A DNA stretch of 64,000 nucleotides from Phyto melanocephala (lineage: Eukaryota > Arthropoda > Insecta > Diptera > Rhinophoridae): NCBI GenBank assembly GCA_941918925.1, contig OW799237.1, positions 6,181,201-6,245,200 on the forward strand. The letters run 5' to 3'. Within the stretch, counting starts at the first letter, position 1, and each line of letters begins with the position of its first letter. Shown here one piece after another: positions 1-10,168 of this stretch. Both the position numbers and the translations under genes were made by a program. The notes beneath the pieces are model-generated. The model saw only the letters and a list, made by a program, of their open reading frames with translations, searched no databases and was not told the DNA's origin.

Positions 1-78
1 TTGATAAACATCATATGTACTTTTCTACAACATAACTACTGATCGACAACAATAATCATTATCTGGTCACCTTGGTAA

Positions 79-221
79 TTAATACTCTCCCATAAATTAT
101 TGATTATTGATAGAATAGAATTGAATATTAGGGATGCCACTTAAGTCCGATCGGACCTTGATTATTTATACTCTCCCATAAATGATTGATTATAGTTAGA
201 ATAGAATCGAATATTAGGGAA
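79..221 (+). repeat. Short direct duplication, about 55 bp, period about 89 bp
   Basis: Two similar blocks, about 79-133 and 168-221, share ACTCTCCCATAAAT, then a GATTGATTAT-like stretch, GAATAGAAT and GAATATTAGGGA. The second copy has several substitutions. No coding potential is seen. It is probably a piece of a dispersed repeat or a small tandem duplication. Confidence 0.6.
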
Positions 222-1500
222 TATCGAATATCAGGAAAGACCGAAATTGGTAATTTTTTTTAAATTTGTAAAGAACTTGGTAGCTTGATTGGTTTGTTTA
301 AAGTTTTTGGTAGAACATAAATATTTTTAGTTCTAAACCACAAAGTTAAGATAATTTGTCAATAAAAGAGTTATTAAAAATACATATAGTTAAATTATTG
401 TCCTTTCTGTTATACCATATTTTTATATAAAAATATATATTTTTACTTCTTTAACTATTAAATTTATACTAAGAAAGGTTATGTGAGAAATTTTGATGCG
501 TTTTTGAAAAGAAAAATTAGGTAGAAAAATTATTTTAATTGTGGCATCTCTGTTGAATAGAGAACAAATAAAAATATGACAGAATGACAAAAATATAATA
601 TTTATATGAGAAACAACGTATACCTTTTAGCTGATCGTTTTAAGCATGAGAGTAACTACAACTTATAACAACAAACTTGGCTAAGATATTATTGTATGTA
701 TTTTAAAAATCTAACAGTAGTTGTGTTTGACGACGTTAACAAACTTATCCAAAAGTGTTTCGCAGTAAAAAAGTAAAGAAAATAAGCACGCTAACAAATA
801 AGTAAATTCATTTCTCTTTTGATTTTAAGTTATATGGACGAATTGTTTTACCTTTTCACAATGTTTTTCCATTTTTGCTAATTTTTTGGTCGTGTACGAT
901 GATTTTGCTCTTCAAATATTTAGTTGTAAATACTGAACACAACTAATGTTTTTTTGCGATCGAGTTTATTTTTATTTAAATATTTATTATTAAATGGTTT
1001 TATTGCCATTATTTTTTTATTGAAATTGTTTTGTCATCATTATTTGTTTGCCGGTTAATAAAAATGAATGAAAAAACTGGATTGTGAGGTAAGAAAACGA
1101 ATTAGAACAAAAACAAAATTATGTTGTAGTAAATAAACAAACCATAGCAAAAATGACAATTTTGAACACATGCAAAAGTACTTATACATGTATATGATTA
1201 AATCTAAAAACAAACAAAATAAAACAAAAACTCCTGATTATATTGGATGGTATTAAAAAAAGAAAATTGTATGTTCATGTACGAAATTAGTTCGAAAAGT
1301 TTTTTTAAAATTCGGTAAACTTTTTTTAGAGAATTTTTCTCAAATATTTTTAATAAATTTTTTATCTATTTTTGGATTTTAAGAAAAATTTTTTAGAAAC
1401 TTTACATTTCATATCTACAGAAGATTTCTATAAATTTTAAAGTTATCAAAAAACTTCCATAAATTTTTTATTTATGTTAAAATTTGAAAATTGCAGAGGA
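222..1500. other. AT-rich DNA, no gene seen
   Basis: No ORF of note, no splice-consistent exon and no RNA gene was recognised. The stretch is rich in A/T runs. Confidence 0.5.
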
Positions 1501-1610
1501 ACCCGGAGTATTGACCAAATGACGTGCCACGCAATTGAGCATTAATCAGCGGTTTATTCAAAAAATTTTGATAAAAGTCTTAAAAATTTTGCCTTACAAA
1601 AATTATAATA

Positions 1611-2035
1611 AGCGACGTGTCACATTTTCATCTTTGCGGATACGTCAATAATTATCGCTTTCGGGGCACCAAAAATCCGCGTATAATACACAGAGTCATC
1701 ACACTGAAGGCGTCATCGGCCTTTATTTTTTTTTTTAAACACCGTAGTCCAAATAGCGAGCGTTACAAAACTATGCTCAACAACTGCTATCACTATCTTT
1801 ACTGACGAATTGTGGCTGGAGAACATATGGTTCAAACAGGATGGAGCAACGGCCATACTGCACACCTATAACCAAACTTCTAAGGGCTGCATTTCCGGGT
1901 CGCCTTATCTCAAAGAGAATATCTCTCAGGAATGAGAAAACCTATCGTCGAAAATTCTGGCAAAAGTGATCGAAAGTGCCCTATTGTCATCAATTCTGGC
2001 GGGGGCCACTTGGCCGATATTATTTTATCTACTTA
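1611..2035 (+). pseudogene. Degenerate mariner-like (IS630/Tc1/mariner) transposase fragment
   Basis: The reading frame from about 1611 gives HFHLCGYVNNYRF, then KNPRIIHRVITL, then SERYKTMLNN. This is the order of blocks in the catalytic part of a mariner-like transposase family that is common in insects. After frame changes come the IWFKQDGATA block (about 1828-1857) and, near the end, a remnant of the GGGHLADIIF tail (about 2000-2028). Stops and frameshifts interrupt the coding sequence, and the N-terminal DNA-binding part is missing or unrecognisable. No inverted repeats were found around it. It is a dead 3' fragment of a transposase gene. The superfamily call rests on the order of motifs; the exact family is unknown. 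Confidence 0.7.
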
Positions 2036-2790
2036 ATAAAAAAAATATTGTTATAAAATCAACACAATCCAAAAGCAAAACTCAAGTTTCCCATTTACAG
2101 TCAAAGATCATCAAGTGACGACTTTTGCGCCACCTTGTACTAAATATAACAATTATTTATGCAACAATTAATTGTGGTCAGAAAAAATTTGTAAAGTATG
2201 AAATATATTAAACAAAAATTGTCATAAAAAAATGAGATATAAATAAAGAAAAGAAAACAAAAATGATTCTGAAATATTTTTAAATAAAAAATATCGGACT
2301 ACAAAAAAGAACTGAACATTTTACTATTATGAACAAAATAGTGCTCATCATAAAATTTCATACTTTCACAAGACCGATGTTACTAAGATTTATTTTTTTG
2401 TTTGTATGTTTTTTTTTCCTTTGCATTGGATGTGCTAATTATAAAACAAATACAGCACAATATGCAACGAAAAATAATTGGCCTTAAAAAAAGTATATCC
2501 GAAAGTATAAACACATTCTTATGTACATAAATAATCATAGTATATATATACATTTTTAAAAGCCAAATTTTAATTGAAACGGTTATATGTTTTATTTATA
2601 TCTTGTACTTAAAACTAATAAGGATATTCGTTTAATCTACTAAATGCTCCCTTTTAAAACTTGATTACAAAATCAACTAAACTACGTAGTGTGTTCGTTT
2701 AATTTAGTTGCTAAATTTAAGGGTTACTATAAAAAACACTTTAAGAGAATACCCATAATGTACTTTTTAATTATCGTTGGTCACAGGTAG
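2036..2790. other. Intergenic AT-rich DNA
   Basis: No gene was recognised. The right part lies upstream of the BTB gene and may hold its promoter and a non-coding first exon, but no core promoter element could be assigned. Confidence 0.4.
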
Positions 2791-2976
2791 AAAAGCCCTA
2801 ACTGAAATAATTGTTACGTAATAAAAACTGTATTATTATAATGTAATTTCTTTTGGGAAATTGCTTCTAACACTGTTACTTTTGATACAATTGCAGTAAG
2901 TTTTTGTGTTGAGGTGTATTTGTGTGAAATGTATTGGAATCACTGAAGAAGTCAATATCGTAAAAAATTCAAGTTA
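2791..2976 (+). repeat. Left copy of a direct repeat flanking the BTB gene
   Basis: This block of about 185 bp matches 4537-4723 in the same orientation. Both contain ACTGTATTATTATAATGTAA, then TTTTTGTGT, then GAAATGTATTG, then a TCGTAAAAAAT-like stretch and a final AGTTAG or AATTAG. The copies are diverged by substitutions and small indels, so the repeat is not recent. They bracket the BTB coding exon. Confidence 0.75.
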
Positions 2977-3125
2977 GAAGATTAAAAAGATAAGATAAGA
3001 AGATTTAAATTAAAGTACAGATTTAGATATACAAAAAATACATTTAATTTCTTTTGGCTTTTGTTATACATTTTTTAAATAAATTTTAATTCAATTAAAT
3101 AATACTTTCTCTTTTCTTTTTGCAG

Positions 3126-4385
3126 ATGTCGTCGACTTTAACAACATTTAGTTTAAAAAAAGATTTTCTATTTGAAACTTTAAAAAAGTCTTCACAGCAA
3201 CAACTAGCCCTGAGTCACCGCTATGAACAATTGCTAGTCACCGAGAAGTACTACGACTGTATGTTTGTAGTGGGCGTGGCGGGTAAAGTAAAGTGTCATA
3301 AATTAATATTGGCCGCGGCCAGTCCGGTATTTGAGGCCATGTTCTATGGGCCCATTAGTGAAGTCGAAAGTTTTGTAGAGATTTTAGACATGAGCCTGGA
3401 AATTTTTAAACTTATGATTTTGTATATTTACAAAGGATCTATTGACTTTCACAATCTTTCGCTAGAAGAAACCATTGAATTGTATTATGGTGCAGAGAAA
3501 TATTTGCTTAACGACTTAAAAGCGGAATGTTTGGAGAACATACAAATGAAATTGAGATTTTCCAATATTTTGGCCTCTTTAGAATTGAGTATATGTTTAG
3601 ATCTTAATAGTCTGCTTAATATTTGCATGAATTTTTTTACACGCTGCTGTCTCACGGAATCACAGTTTGTGGCCTATTTGAAAAAACATTACTATCATGT
3701 CTCTAAAGATTGTATTAAGGCCATAATAAATCTTTGTAAAGAAGAGATACCCACACAAAATCTTTTATGGTTTATCTACGAATGGTGCCAGCAAGAATGT
3801 GTAGAAATGGGTTTGAAAAGCAGTGAATGCTCAGCTATAATAGAAGATCTTAATTTAACAGATTCTAAGGACACCATAGACATCAAGGACAGTATTAAAC
3901 CTATATACACTCAAAACATAGAAAGATGTTATTACAAGGCCTGTCGACCCTTTAAAATAGATGATGATAATTACGAATGGTTGACTTATATAAAATCAAA
4001 TCGTTATATATCTCTACAAGGTCTTGTACTGCAAAGTCGTTTAACACCCCACCTTACACGTATGCAAGTACCAACTGATTATCTAGAAAACTTGCGTTTA
4101 GAAATTACTACTCCTAATTATGACTCTAACCTGCTATGGTCCTATGAGATCACTAAACAATTAACGAAATATAATTGCGATTTAAGTATTAAATGGCCTA
4201 AAGGTATTGTGTTATCGCCAGATATAGAATATCAAATAAAACTAGTTTGGAGAACAACCCAGTGTCAAGGTGCTGAATATCCTTGTAGTGTGTTATCCTC
4301 TTCAGTTGATGGTATACAATTTAAAGAATGTGATACAAGTAGTGGTAGTTTAATAAAGGGTTTACATTTTGTAAATTTAGTTTAA
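3126..4385 (+). CDS. BTB/POZ-BACK protein with a PHR-like C-terminus
   Basis: A 419-residue reading frame from ATG at 3126 to TAA at 4383-4385. Residues about 25-130 form a BTB/POZ domain (YYDCMFVVG, then CHKLILAAASPVFEAMFYG, then the IYKGSIDF strand, then the AEKYLLNDLK helix). A BACK-like helical region follows (about 130-235). The last 150 residues, with SLQGLVLQSRL and YLENLRLEI, look like a diverged PHR domain, giving the order seen in the BTBD1/2/3/6 group. That family acts as substrate adaptors for cullin-3 ubiquitin ligases; this is family knowledge and is not shown here. CTTTTTGCAG lies directly before the ATG and is a good splice acceptor, so there is probably a non-coding, or short coding, upstream exon. 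The gene has no intron after that point. AATAAA follows at 4475. The orthologue is not identified. Confidence 0.85.
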   Translation: MSSTLTTFSLKKDFLFETLKKSSQQQLALSHRYEQLLVTEKYYDCMFVVGVAGKVKCHKLILAAASPVFEAMFYGPISEVESFVEILDMSLEIFKLMILYIYKGSIDFHNLSLEETIELYYGAEKYLLNDLKAECLENIQMKLRFSNILASLELSICLDLNSLLNICMNFFTRCCLTESQFVAYLKKHYYHVSKDCIKAIINLCKEEIPTQNLLWFIYEWCQQECVEMGLKSSECSAIIEDLNLTDSKDTIDIKDSIKPIYTQNIERCYYKACRPFKIDDDNYEWLTYIKSNRYISLQGLVLQSRLTPHLTRMQVPTDYLENLRLEITTPNYDSNLLWSYEITKQLTKYNCDLSIKWPKGIVLSPDIEYQIKLVWRTTQCQGAEYPCSVLSSSVDGIQFKECDTSSGSLIKGLHFVNLV

Positions 4386-4474
4386 GGCTTTAATTTGTTA
4401 AAGTATTTATTAAAAATAGAGTTAGAACAAAAACAAAATTAATTATTATAGATCAACTAAGAGATACATATGTA

Positions 4475-4480
4475 AATAAA
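4475..4480 (+). terminator. Poly(A) signal AATAAA of the BTB gene
   Basis: Canonical AATAAA, 90 bp after the stop codon. The right flanking repeat starts soon afterwards. Confidence 0.5.
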
Positions 4481-4536
4481 AACAGTTCATTTAATGTTTA
4501 AAGATTTTGTAAGTTACATATCGTTACTTACAAGTA

Positions 4537-4723
4537 AAAAGGCCATAACTCAAATATTTGTAACTTTAAAGGTAAAAACGTAATAGAAACTGTATTATTA
4601 TAATGTAATTTTTTCTGTAAAATTACTTGTAATGCTATTACATTAAATTTTTGTGTCAAGGTGCATTTATATGAAATGTATTGAAATCACCGAAAAACTC
4701 TATTTCGTAAAAAATACGAATTA
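4537..4723 (+). repeat. Right copy of the direct repeat flanking the BTB gene
   Basis: Same orientation as 2791-2976, with the same order of blocks. It starts just after the predicted poly(A) signal of the BTB gene. The spacing of about 1.75 kb between copies spans the whole coding exon. Confidence 0.75.
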
Positions 4724-5912
4724 GGGCCTTTATACTTGTAACCATCGATATGTATGTCTGCTTTCAAGCATTGTTTGTTAATTGTTATTTTTTAACATAA
4801 AATTGTTTTTTTGAATAAAATAAAGGTAATGTTTTGATACATTTGACAAAACTAGAAGGTTTGAAAAAATAATAAATTAAAAATATATATAACAATGAAC
4901 CAGAGGCCTCTAAAAATTACAAAGTACATACAAACTTACAAAGATTTAATTATTAATTTATTTATTTTTTGATATAAAACTTTTTTTTTTCTTCACTAAT
5001 TTTGAACTTCCGCTATCAAACTCCAGTTTTTTGTCAATATATGTAATTAAAATTTTTTGCATGGCATACATTGACTACATACATATTAAAAACTTTTCTA
5101 TCTTCTAAAAACAGAAAATGGAGAACTAAAAAATTTTTTTTTTTTTATTTAACGAATTTATATTTTTCTTAATATCAACGGATTATTCCTTTTTCTATGA
5201 AAACTGTATTGACATGAAATATAACATATTTATATTAAAAAAAATATTTTATTTATCGTATCGTTAAAAAAATTAAAATTATATTAAAAATCCAAAGATC
5301 ACAAAATTAAAATGAATTATTGACCTATAGTGACATTTATGTCTACAAAATGCTTTTACACGGTGTTATTAATAAACAAACATAGCCTTATTGAATACTT
5401 TTAGAGCACAGTATTTAATTCGATTACTTTTAAAGAAATTTATAAATAAAATTATGTTATATATTAAACAAATAAAGTTGTTTTATTATTACATATAATC
5501 ATTATTATATTATTAATAAAATATTAAAAATTTTAGGAAAACTTACCCATTTTACTAATAAACAAACACTAAAAAACAACAAATAAAGCTATTACTATCC
5601 AGTGAATACCTATGGCAACGAATACCATATGTTCAATTCTTGAGTTACCAAATTATAAATGACACTTCCATAATACAGTTGGCAATATTAGTTTATTCAT
5701 TCATTTATACATATTATTTCCTTTTAAAAATTCTTATTGGAAATTCAATATTTACTAACATCCGCTGGAAACAAGTCAAATTTTTCTTTAAGAAATATTT
5801 AATTACTTATTAATGTTATCTAACCGTTAAAAGGATTTAACTGAGCTACTAATTTAATATAATAATTATTTTTCAATTAAAAAGAAAGTGAAAAGGTGTT
5901 AAATAAAACAAA
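4724..5912. other. Intergenic DNA upstream of endophilin B
   Basis: AT-rich, with no ORF or recognisable transposon end. The last few hundred bases should contain the endophilin B promoter and 5' UTR; no core promoter motif could be assigned with confidence. Confidence 0.4.
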
Positions 5913-8900
5913 ATGAATTTTCATGTACCAAATTTTAATATGAAAAATTTAGTTAAAGAAGCAGGTAGTACATTTTCCAGAGTAGTACAGGTAAGTATGT
6001 TATTACGTGCATACATACATACATACATATGAACATAGAAATAAAAATAAAAGCAGCAGACAAGGGATAATTATAAGTTCATAATTTAAATAAAATTTTT
6101 AAAAAATATGTATACAATGTATGTATGTATATGTAAATACATAAAATTAATTTATTTTTATTATATGTTATAATTATTATTTAATTATCCATATAAAAAA
6201 TTCTAAATAATTTTAAGATTGTCAATAAATTATTATCCTTATGCTCATAATCATTTTTAATCAATGTTTTATTGAGCACAATGTTTATATATATATATGT
6301 ATATGTATGTATATACATATAAATATATATTTTAAATAAACTTTTGACAAAATTAAAAATTGATTATAAATACAAATATATTTAAGAGTATTTAATGCAA
6401 ATTCTAAATTTTGTATAAATAAAAGTGTTTTAAAATGTTTTATTTCTTTAAAGTGGGTTGTTACTGAATTATTTACTTAATTACTTAAGTATTACAATAT
6501 ACTATTACTTTTATAATAGCATCCTTGATTGATTTTTCTATACATTGTCTTTTTTTTCGTTTTTCTTTGTTTCTTTGAAGCTTACCGAAGAACGTTTCGG
6601 TACAACCGAACGCACAGAGTATGATTCAGAATTTCAAAATTTGGCCGAACGTGCCGATGTCACTAAAACTTGGACAGAAAAAATCGTAAAGGATGTTGAA
6701 TCTGTTCTCGTACCAAATCCTCAAAATCGTGTAGAGGATTTTATTTTTGAAAAAATTGATAAATCGAAACCACAACGTTTGAGCAACCTTGAGTATTTGG
6801 CTTTAGACATGTTAGAGGCTGGAGCCGATTTTGGTCAAGATTTACCATACGGACAGGCTCTTATAAAGGTGGGTCAGGCTGAACAAAGATTGGGTAAATG
6901 TGAACGGGATTTTATTGCCTCGTCAAGTATATGCTTTACAACACCTTTGCGTAAATTTTTGGAAGGTGAAATGAAAACCATCACCAAAGAAAGGGGTGTT
7001 TTAGAAACAAAGCGGTAAGTTAAAATTTTGTTTTTCTGTAAAAATTTATGCGCTAATTTTTTTTTATTTTTGCGAAATTTTTAGGCTCGATTTGGATGCT
7101 TGTAAAAAACGTGTGACTAAGGCTCGAAGTATGTTGGGACAGCAAGCGGTTAGTTTAATATAAAATATTGTTTTTTATTAAATACGTTATATATTTTTTC
7201 TGCTTTTACAGAAAGACGGTATAACACCGGAAGCCGTTTTGGAACAGGTACAATCTCATTTATCGTTTACTCATACAACGGTTTTTTATCATAAAAATTC
7301 ATACAAAAAAATAAAATTTTTTTTAGAACATATATAGATCTATGAATAACAATTAATTTTAGAATGACTAATTTCTTAAATATATATTTTTTGCTCTATT
7401 TTATTTTGAACTTTTCTAGGCAGAACGTGATTTGCGTGTAGCACAATCTGAATTTGATCGTCAATCGGAAATAACTAAATCATTGTTAGAGGGCATCAGT
7501 ACTTCACAGGCTTCACACTTAAGGCATTTACATGCATTTATTGAAACTCAAGTGCGCTACTATAAACAATGTACTGATGTCATGGATCAATTACAATTGG
7601 ATTTGGCCAAGTAAGTTACATTTTTACTTACTTGTTTTAAAACTCTAGTTCGAAACGTATAATAATCTATTAGATACACTTATCCTAGTAGCAAATAAAC
7701 ACTGTAGAGTTCTAAATTTGTTCTATATTATTTTTAAAAGCACCTTTAATCAAATATGCACTTATAATTACAATATTCCATGTTAATTTTCCATACAAAT
7801 CCAAACAAACAAAATTTCAATTTTAACGCAAAATATACAAAAAACAAAAAATATACCAAACTTGGTTTGCAGACTAAAGCCAGAAAAGCCGCGTCTACGT
7901 ATTAATAGTGAGGATATAGATACAGGGCCTCCCAATGCAAACCAAAACCTAAACATTCAAAATTCAACAATCACCAGTACTAGCGCTAAAACACAATTTA
8001 GCAATACAAAAATTGTACCAGTTGCTGTGGCTGCTAACGAAACTGCCAATACTGCAAAATCTTTAGCCTCATATTGTCAATACGATAGTGTAGATTTAGA
8101 TAATTTAGAGTCCATAGATATAGCAACAAATCCCTTTAGTACGTCAGCAACAACGTCTACCAATACCTCAAAAATTTTAGATGAATGTGATTTAAAGTAT
8201 GATACCACAGCTATAACATCGATATAAATGAAAAAAAAATTTTTTGTTTGTGTAGGAGTTGATTATACATATATATTTTTTTAACTAAAAAAAGAATAAA
8301 TTTTAATCAATTAGTATTTAGTATAGATATTTGGATTTGCATAAAAATTATATGTATAAAAAATTGCACACTGTTTTATAATAATATTTTACTTTTTATC
8401 AAAATTTTAATAACTCTCAAAAATTGTATGTATACTACAGTTAACATTACTTTTCTAACGGTAACTTCTAAGTGAAGTTACAATGTCATTTGCAAAGGTT
8501 GGCAGCACTAAATATATAAAGAATTAGTACTTGCAAGGTTGCAATATTGTTAATATGCTGTAAATACAGTATTAATATAGATAGAAAAAATTTAAACATT
8601 AATAAAAAAAAATAATAAAAATATAATTTATCACTTTTAAAATAATTAAACATACATATTTACAATATTTTTGTGTAATCATTCAAAATCATATAATCAT
8701 CTAAATCAGCTATATTCTCATGATATTTAACTTTACATTTAAAGTTTTTAAATCAAGTCATGTTTTGGCAAATTCGCTGTACAATTATATATAATCGTGT
8801 TCTTTTCACATTGAACTTTTTGCAATTATTCGTTATATAGTATGTTCATACATATAGATCTCGTTAATTATAAGATAAGACAGCATTTGACTTTAAAGTC

Positions 8901-10037
8901 ATTTTTGATATACATATGCCTTGTTTCTGTTAAGACGATTATGTTTATCATCAGATTCACTGTCTTTTTGTGAAAATTGGCAGCACTATAATGAATAAAC
9001 AGTTCTCAAATTTTAATATTTAAAAAGAAAAACTAAAAATCTTAAAGCTTATGATAAAAAAAAATCATTTATCCAAACAGTTTTGCTTATACATACATAT
9101 GTGTATACATTTATTTACTAGTCTAAGAGTAATCTTTTAAGTTTACTTATAAAACAAAATATTAAAAAAACAGTGTGCAAAGCAGCTAAAATTTAAAATA
9201 TCGTTACTGATCTTTTTTCTTAATCTTAACAGTTAAAAGCTATTATTAATTCAACAAAATATTTAACAACTAATATACTATTTACATATAAACTAAAATA
9301 TTTTTAATAGATGCTTTGTTAGTTAATGATTAAATATGGTTAAAACTTAAGAAAAATATAAAACAAAATATATATAGAATCTTGTAAAAAATCAAAAATT
9401 AAAATTAACCCATAAACAATCATTACTTTTTCATACACTCAAAAACTTTCCTCAAAACTAAAACAAAAATTAATAACACAATTAAATCCAAAAAATTAAA
9501 AAAAAACGTTAACAATTAAACACCCTAAATATGAACAAAAAAATAACAATAAAGTTTGGGAGGCCCTACACCTTATAAGCCCATTGAAATGGATGAACAT
9601 CAGGCTGCCGGAGGTATGCAACAGGAAGGAGGAAATCCTTTTGCTAGAGCCAATAATAAAACAAAAATTAATGCAGCCCCAATTAGTATGAGTGCGGATC
9701 AAATGAAAAGGGCACGTGTCTTGTGTGCCTACGATGCCAAAGATCATACGGAATTAACATTAAGCGCCAATGAGGTATAGTAGTAATAAACAAATATATA
9801 TTTGCTTATATAAAGTGAATGCATTTATTAATTTTTTTAAATTTCGTTTGGTAGGTTATTTTAGTGGCAGAGTGTTCACCCATTAATACTGACTATATGT
9901 ATGGCAAGCAGGGCTTGTTAAAAGGCTTGGTGCCACGCGCCTTCCTTGAAATGTTGGATGACGATGATGAGGAGGAGACAGCTAGGGGTGGTGCTGGTGA
10001 TGACGAACAACCCATTAGTGGAGACAGTGATTATTAA
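5913..10037 (+). CDS. EndoB: Endophilin B (N-BAR and SH3 membrane-shaping protein), full gene
   Basis: Coding exons are 5913-5990, 6581-7014, 7085-7148, 7212-7247, 7420-7610, 9555-9774 and 9855-10037. All joins have GT/AG ends and keep frame, giving 401 residues (389 without the fourth exon). The start context is AACAAAATG. The N-terminal amphipathic segment (MNFHVPNFNMKNLVKEAGS) and the N-BAR coiled region (TEYDSEFQNLAERADVTKTW, LRKFLEGEMKTITKERG, VAQSEFDRQSEITKSLLEGI) match endophilin B/SH3GLB and not endophilin A. The family binds and curves membranes in endocytosis, autophagy and mitochondrial dynamics. The SH3 domain (about 325-385; VLCAYDAKDHTEL to LVPRAFLEML) is followed by an acidic tail. 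The usual SH3 surface Trp is replaced by Tyr (NTDYMYGKQ). An NPF motif precedes the SH3. AATAAA lies at 10163. Confidence 0.95.
5991..6580 (+). other. Intron 1 of endophilin B with microsatellites
   Basis: Donor GTAAGT at 5991, acceptor TTTCTTTGAAG at 6580. It contains short CATA runs near 6013-6030, TATG runs near 6117-6132 and TA-rich runs near 6289-6330. No other feature is seen. Confidence 0.7.
7212..7247 (+). CDS. EndoB: Endophilin B 36-bp cassette microexon
   Basis: The acceptor CTTTTACAG ends at 7211 and the donor GTACAA starts at 7248. The exon is exactly 12 codons, phase 0 on both sides, encoding KDGITPEAVLEQ. Skipping it joins GQQA directly to AERDLRV and keeps the frame, so it behaves as a cassette. 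It falls inside the N-BAR coiled region, where an insert would lengthen or kink a helix connection. Vertebrate SH3GLB1 also has neuron-specific inserts in its BAR domain; whether the position is equivalent was not established. The donor is weaker than a GTAAGT consensus, which fits optional use. Confidence 0.75.
7873..8227 (+). CDS. EndoB: Endophilin B alternative 3'-terminal exon lacking SH3
   Basis: The acceptor GGTTTGCAG ends at 7872. The phase (two bases carried over from the exon ending at 7610) fits exactly. It encodes 118 residues starting LKPEKPRLRINSEDID and ends at TAA 8225-8227. AATAAA follows at 8295-8300, so it can serve as a complete terminal exon. The resulting protein is 385 residues and keeps the whole N-BAR region but lacks the SH3 domain. 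The tail is rich in Ser, Thr and Asn and carries DLDNLESIDIATNPFSTS. NPF is the known core of EH-domain ligands; its use here is inferred. Frame, splice site, codon content and poly(A) signal together support a real exon rather than a chance ORF. Confidence 0.75.
8295..8300 (+). terminator. Poly(A) signal of the short endophilin B isoform
   Basis: AATAAA, 68 bp after the stop of the alternative terminal exon. It allows transcript ending before the SH3 exons. Confidence 0.5.
8301..9554 (+). other. Intron before the endophilin B SH3 exons
   Basis: AT-rich DNA between the alternative terminal exon and the SH3 exons. The word TTGGCAGCACTA occurs at about 8500 and again at about 8979; the shorter GGCAGCACT also lies upstream of the MADF-BESS gene. 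No gene is seen. Confidence 0.5.
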
Positions 10038-10162
10038 AATCATCTGCTTGTATGTGTTAAACAAGTCCATATTTTTTAAGTGTTGAATGGTAGTTAAAAG
10101 TAAAATGATCGATTTTTTGTGATATACATATATTCCATTTTCGAAATAATTATTTTAGTTTA

Positions 10163-10168
10163 AATAAA
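10163..10168 (+). terminator. Poly(A) signal of the SH3 isoform of endophilin B
   Basis: AATAAA, 126 bp after the stop at 10035-10037. Confidence 0.5.
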
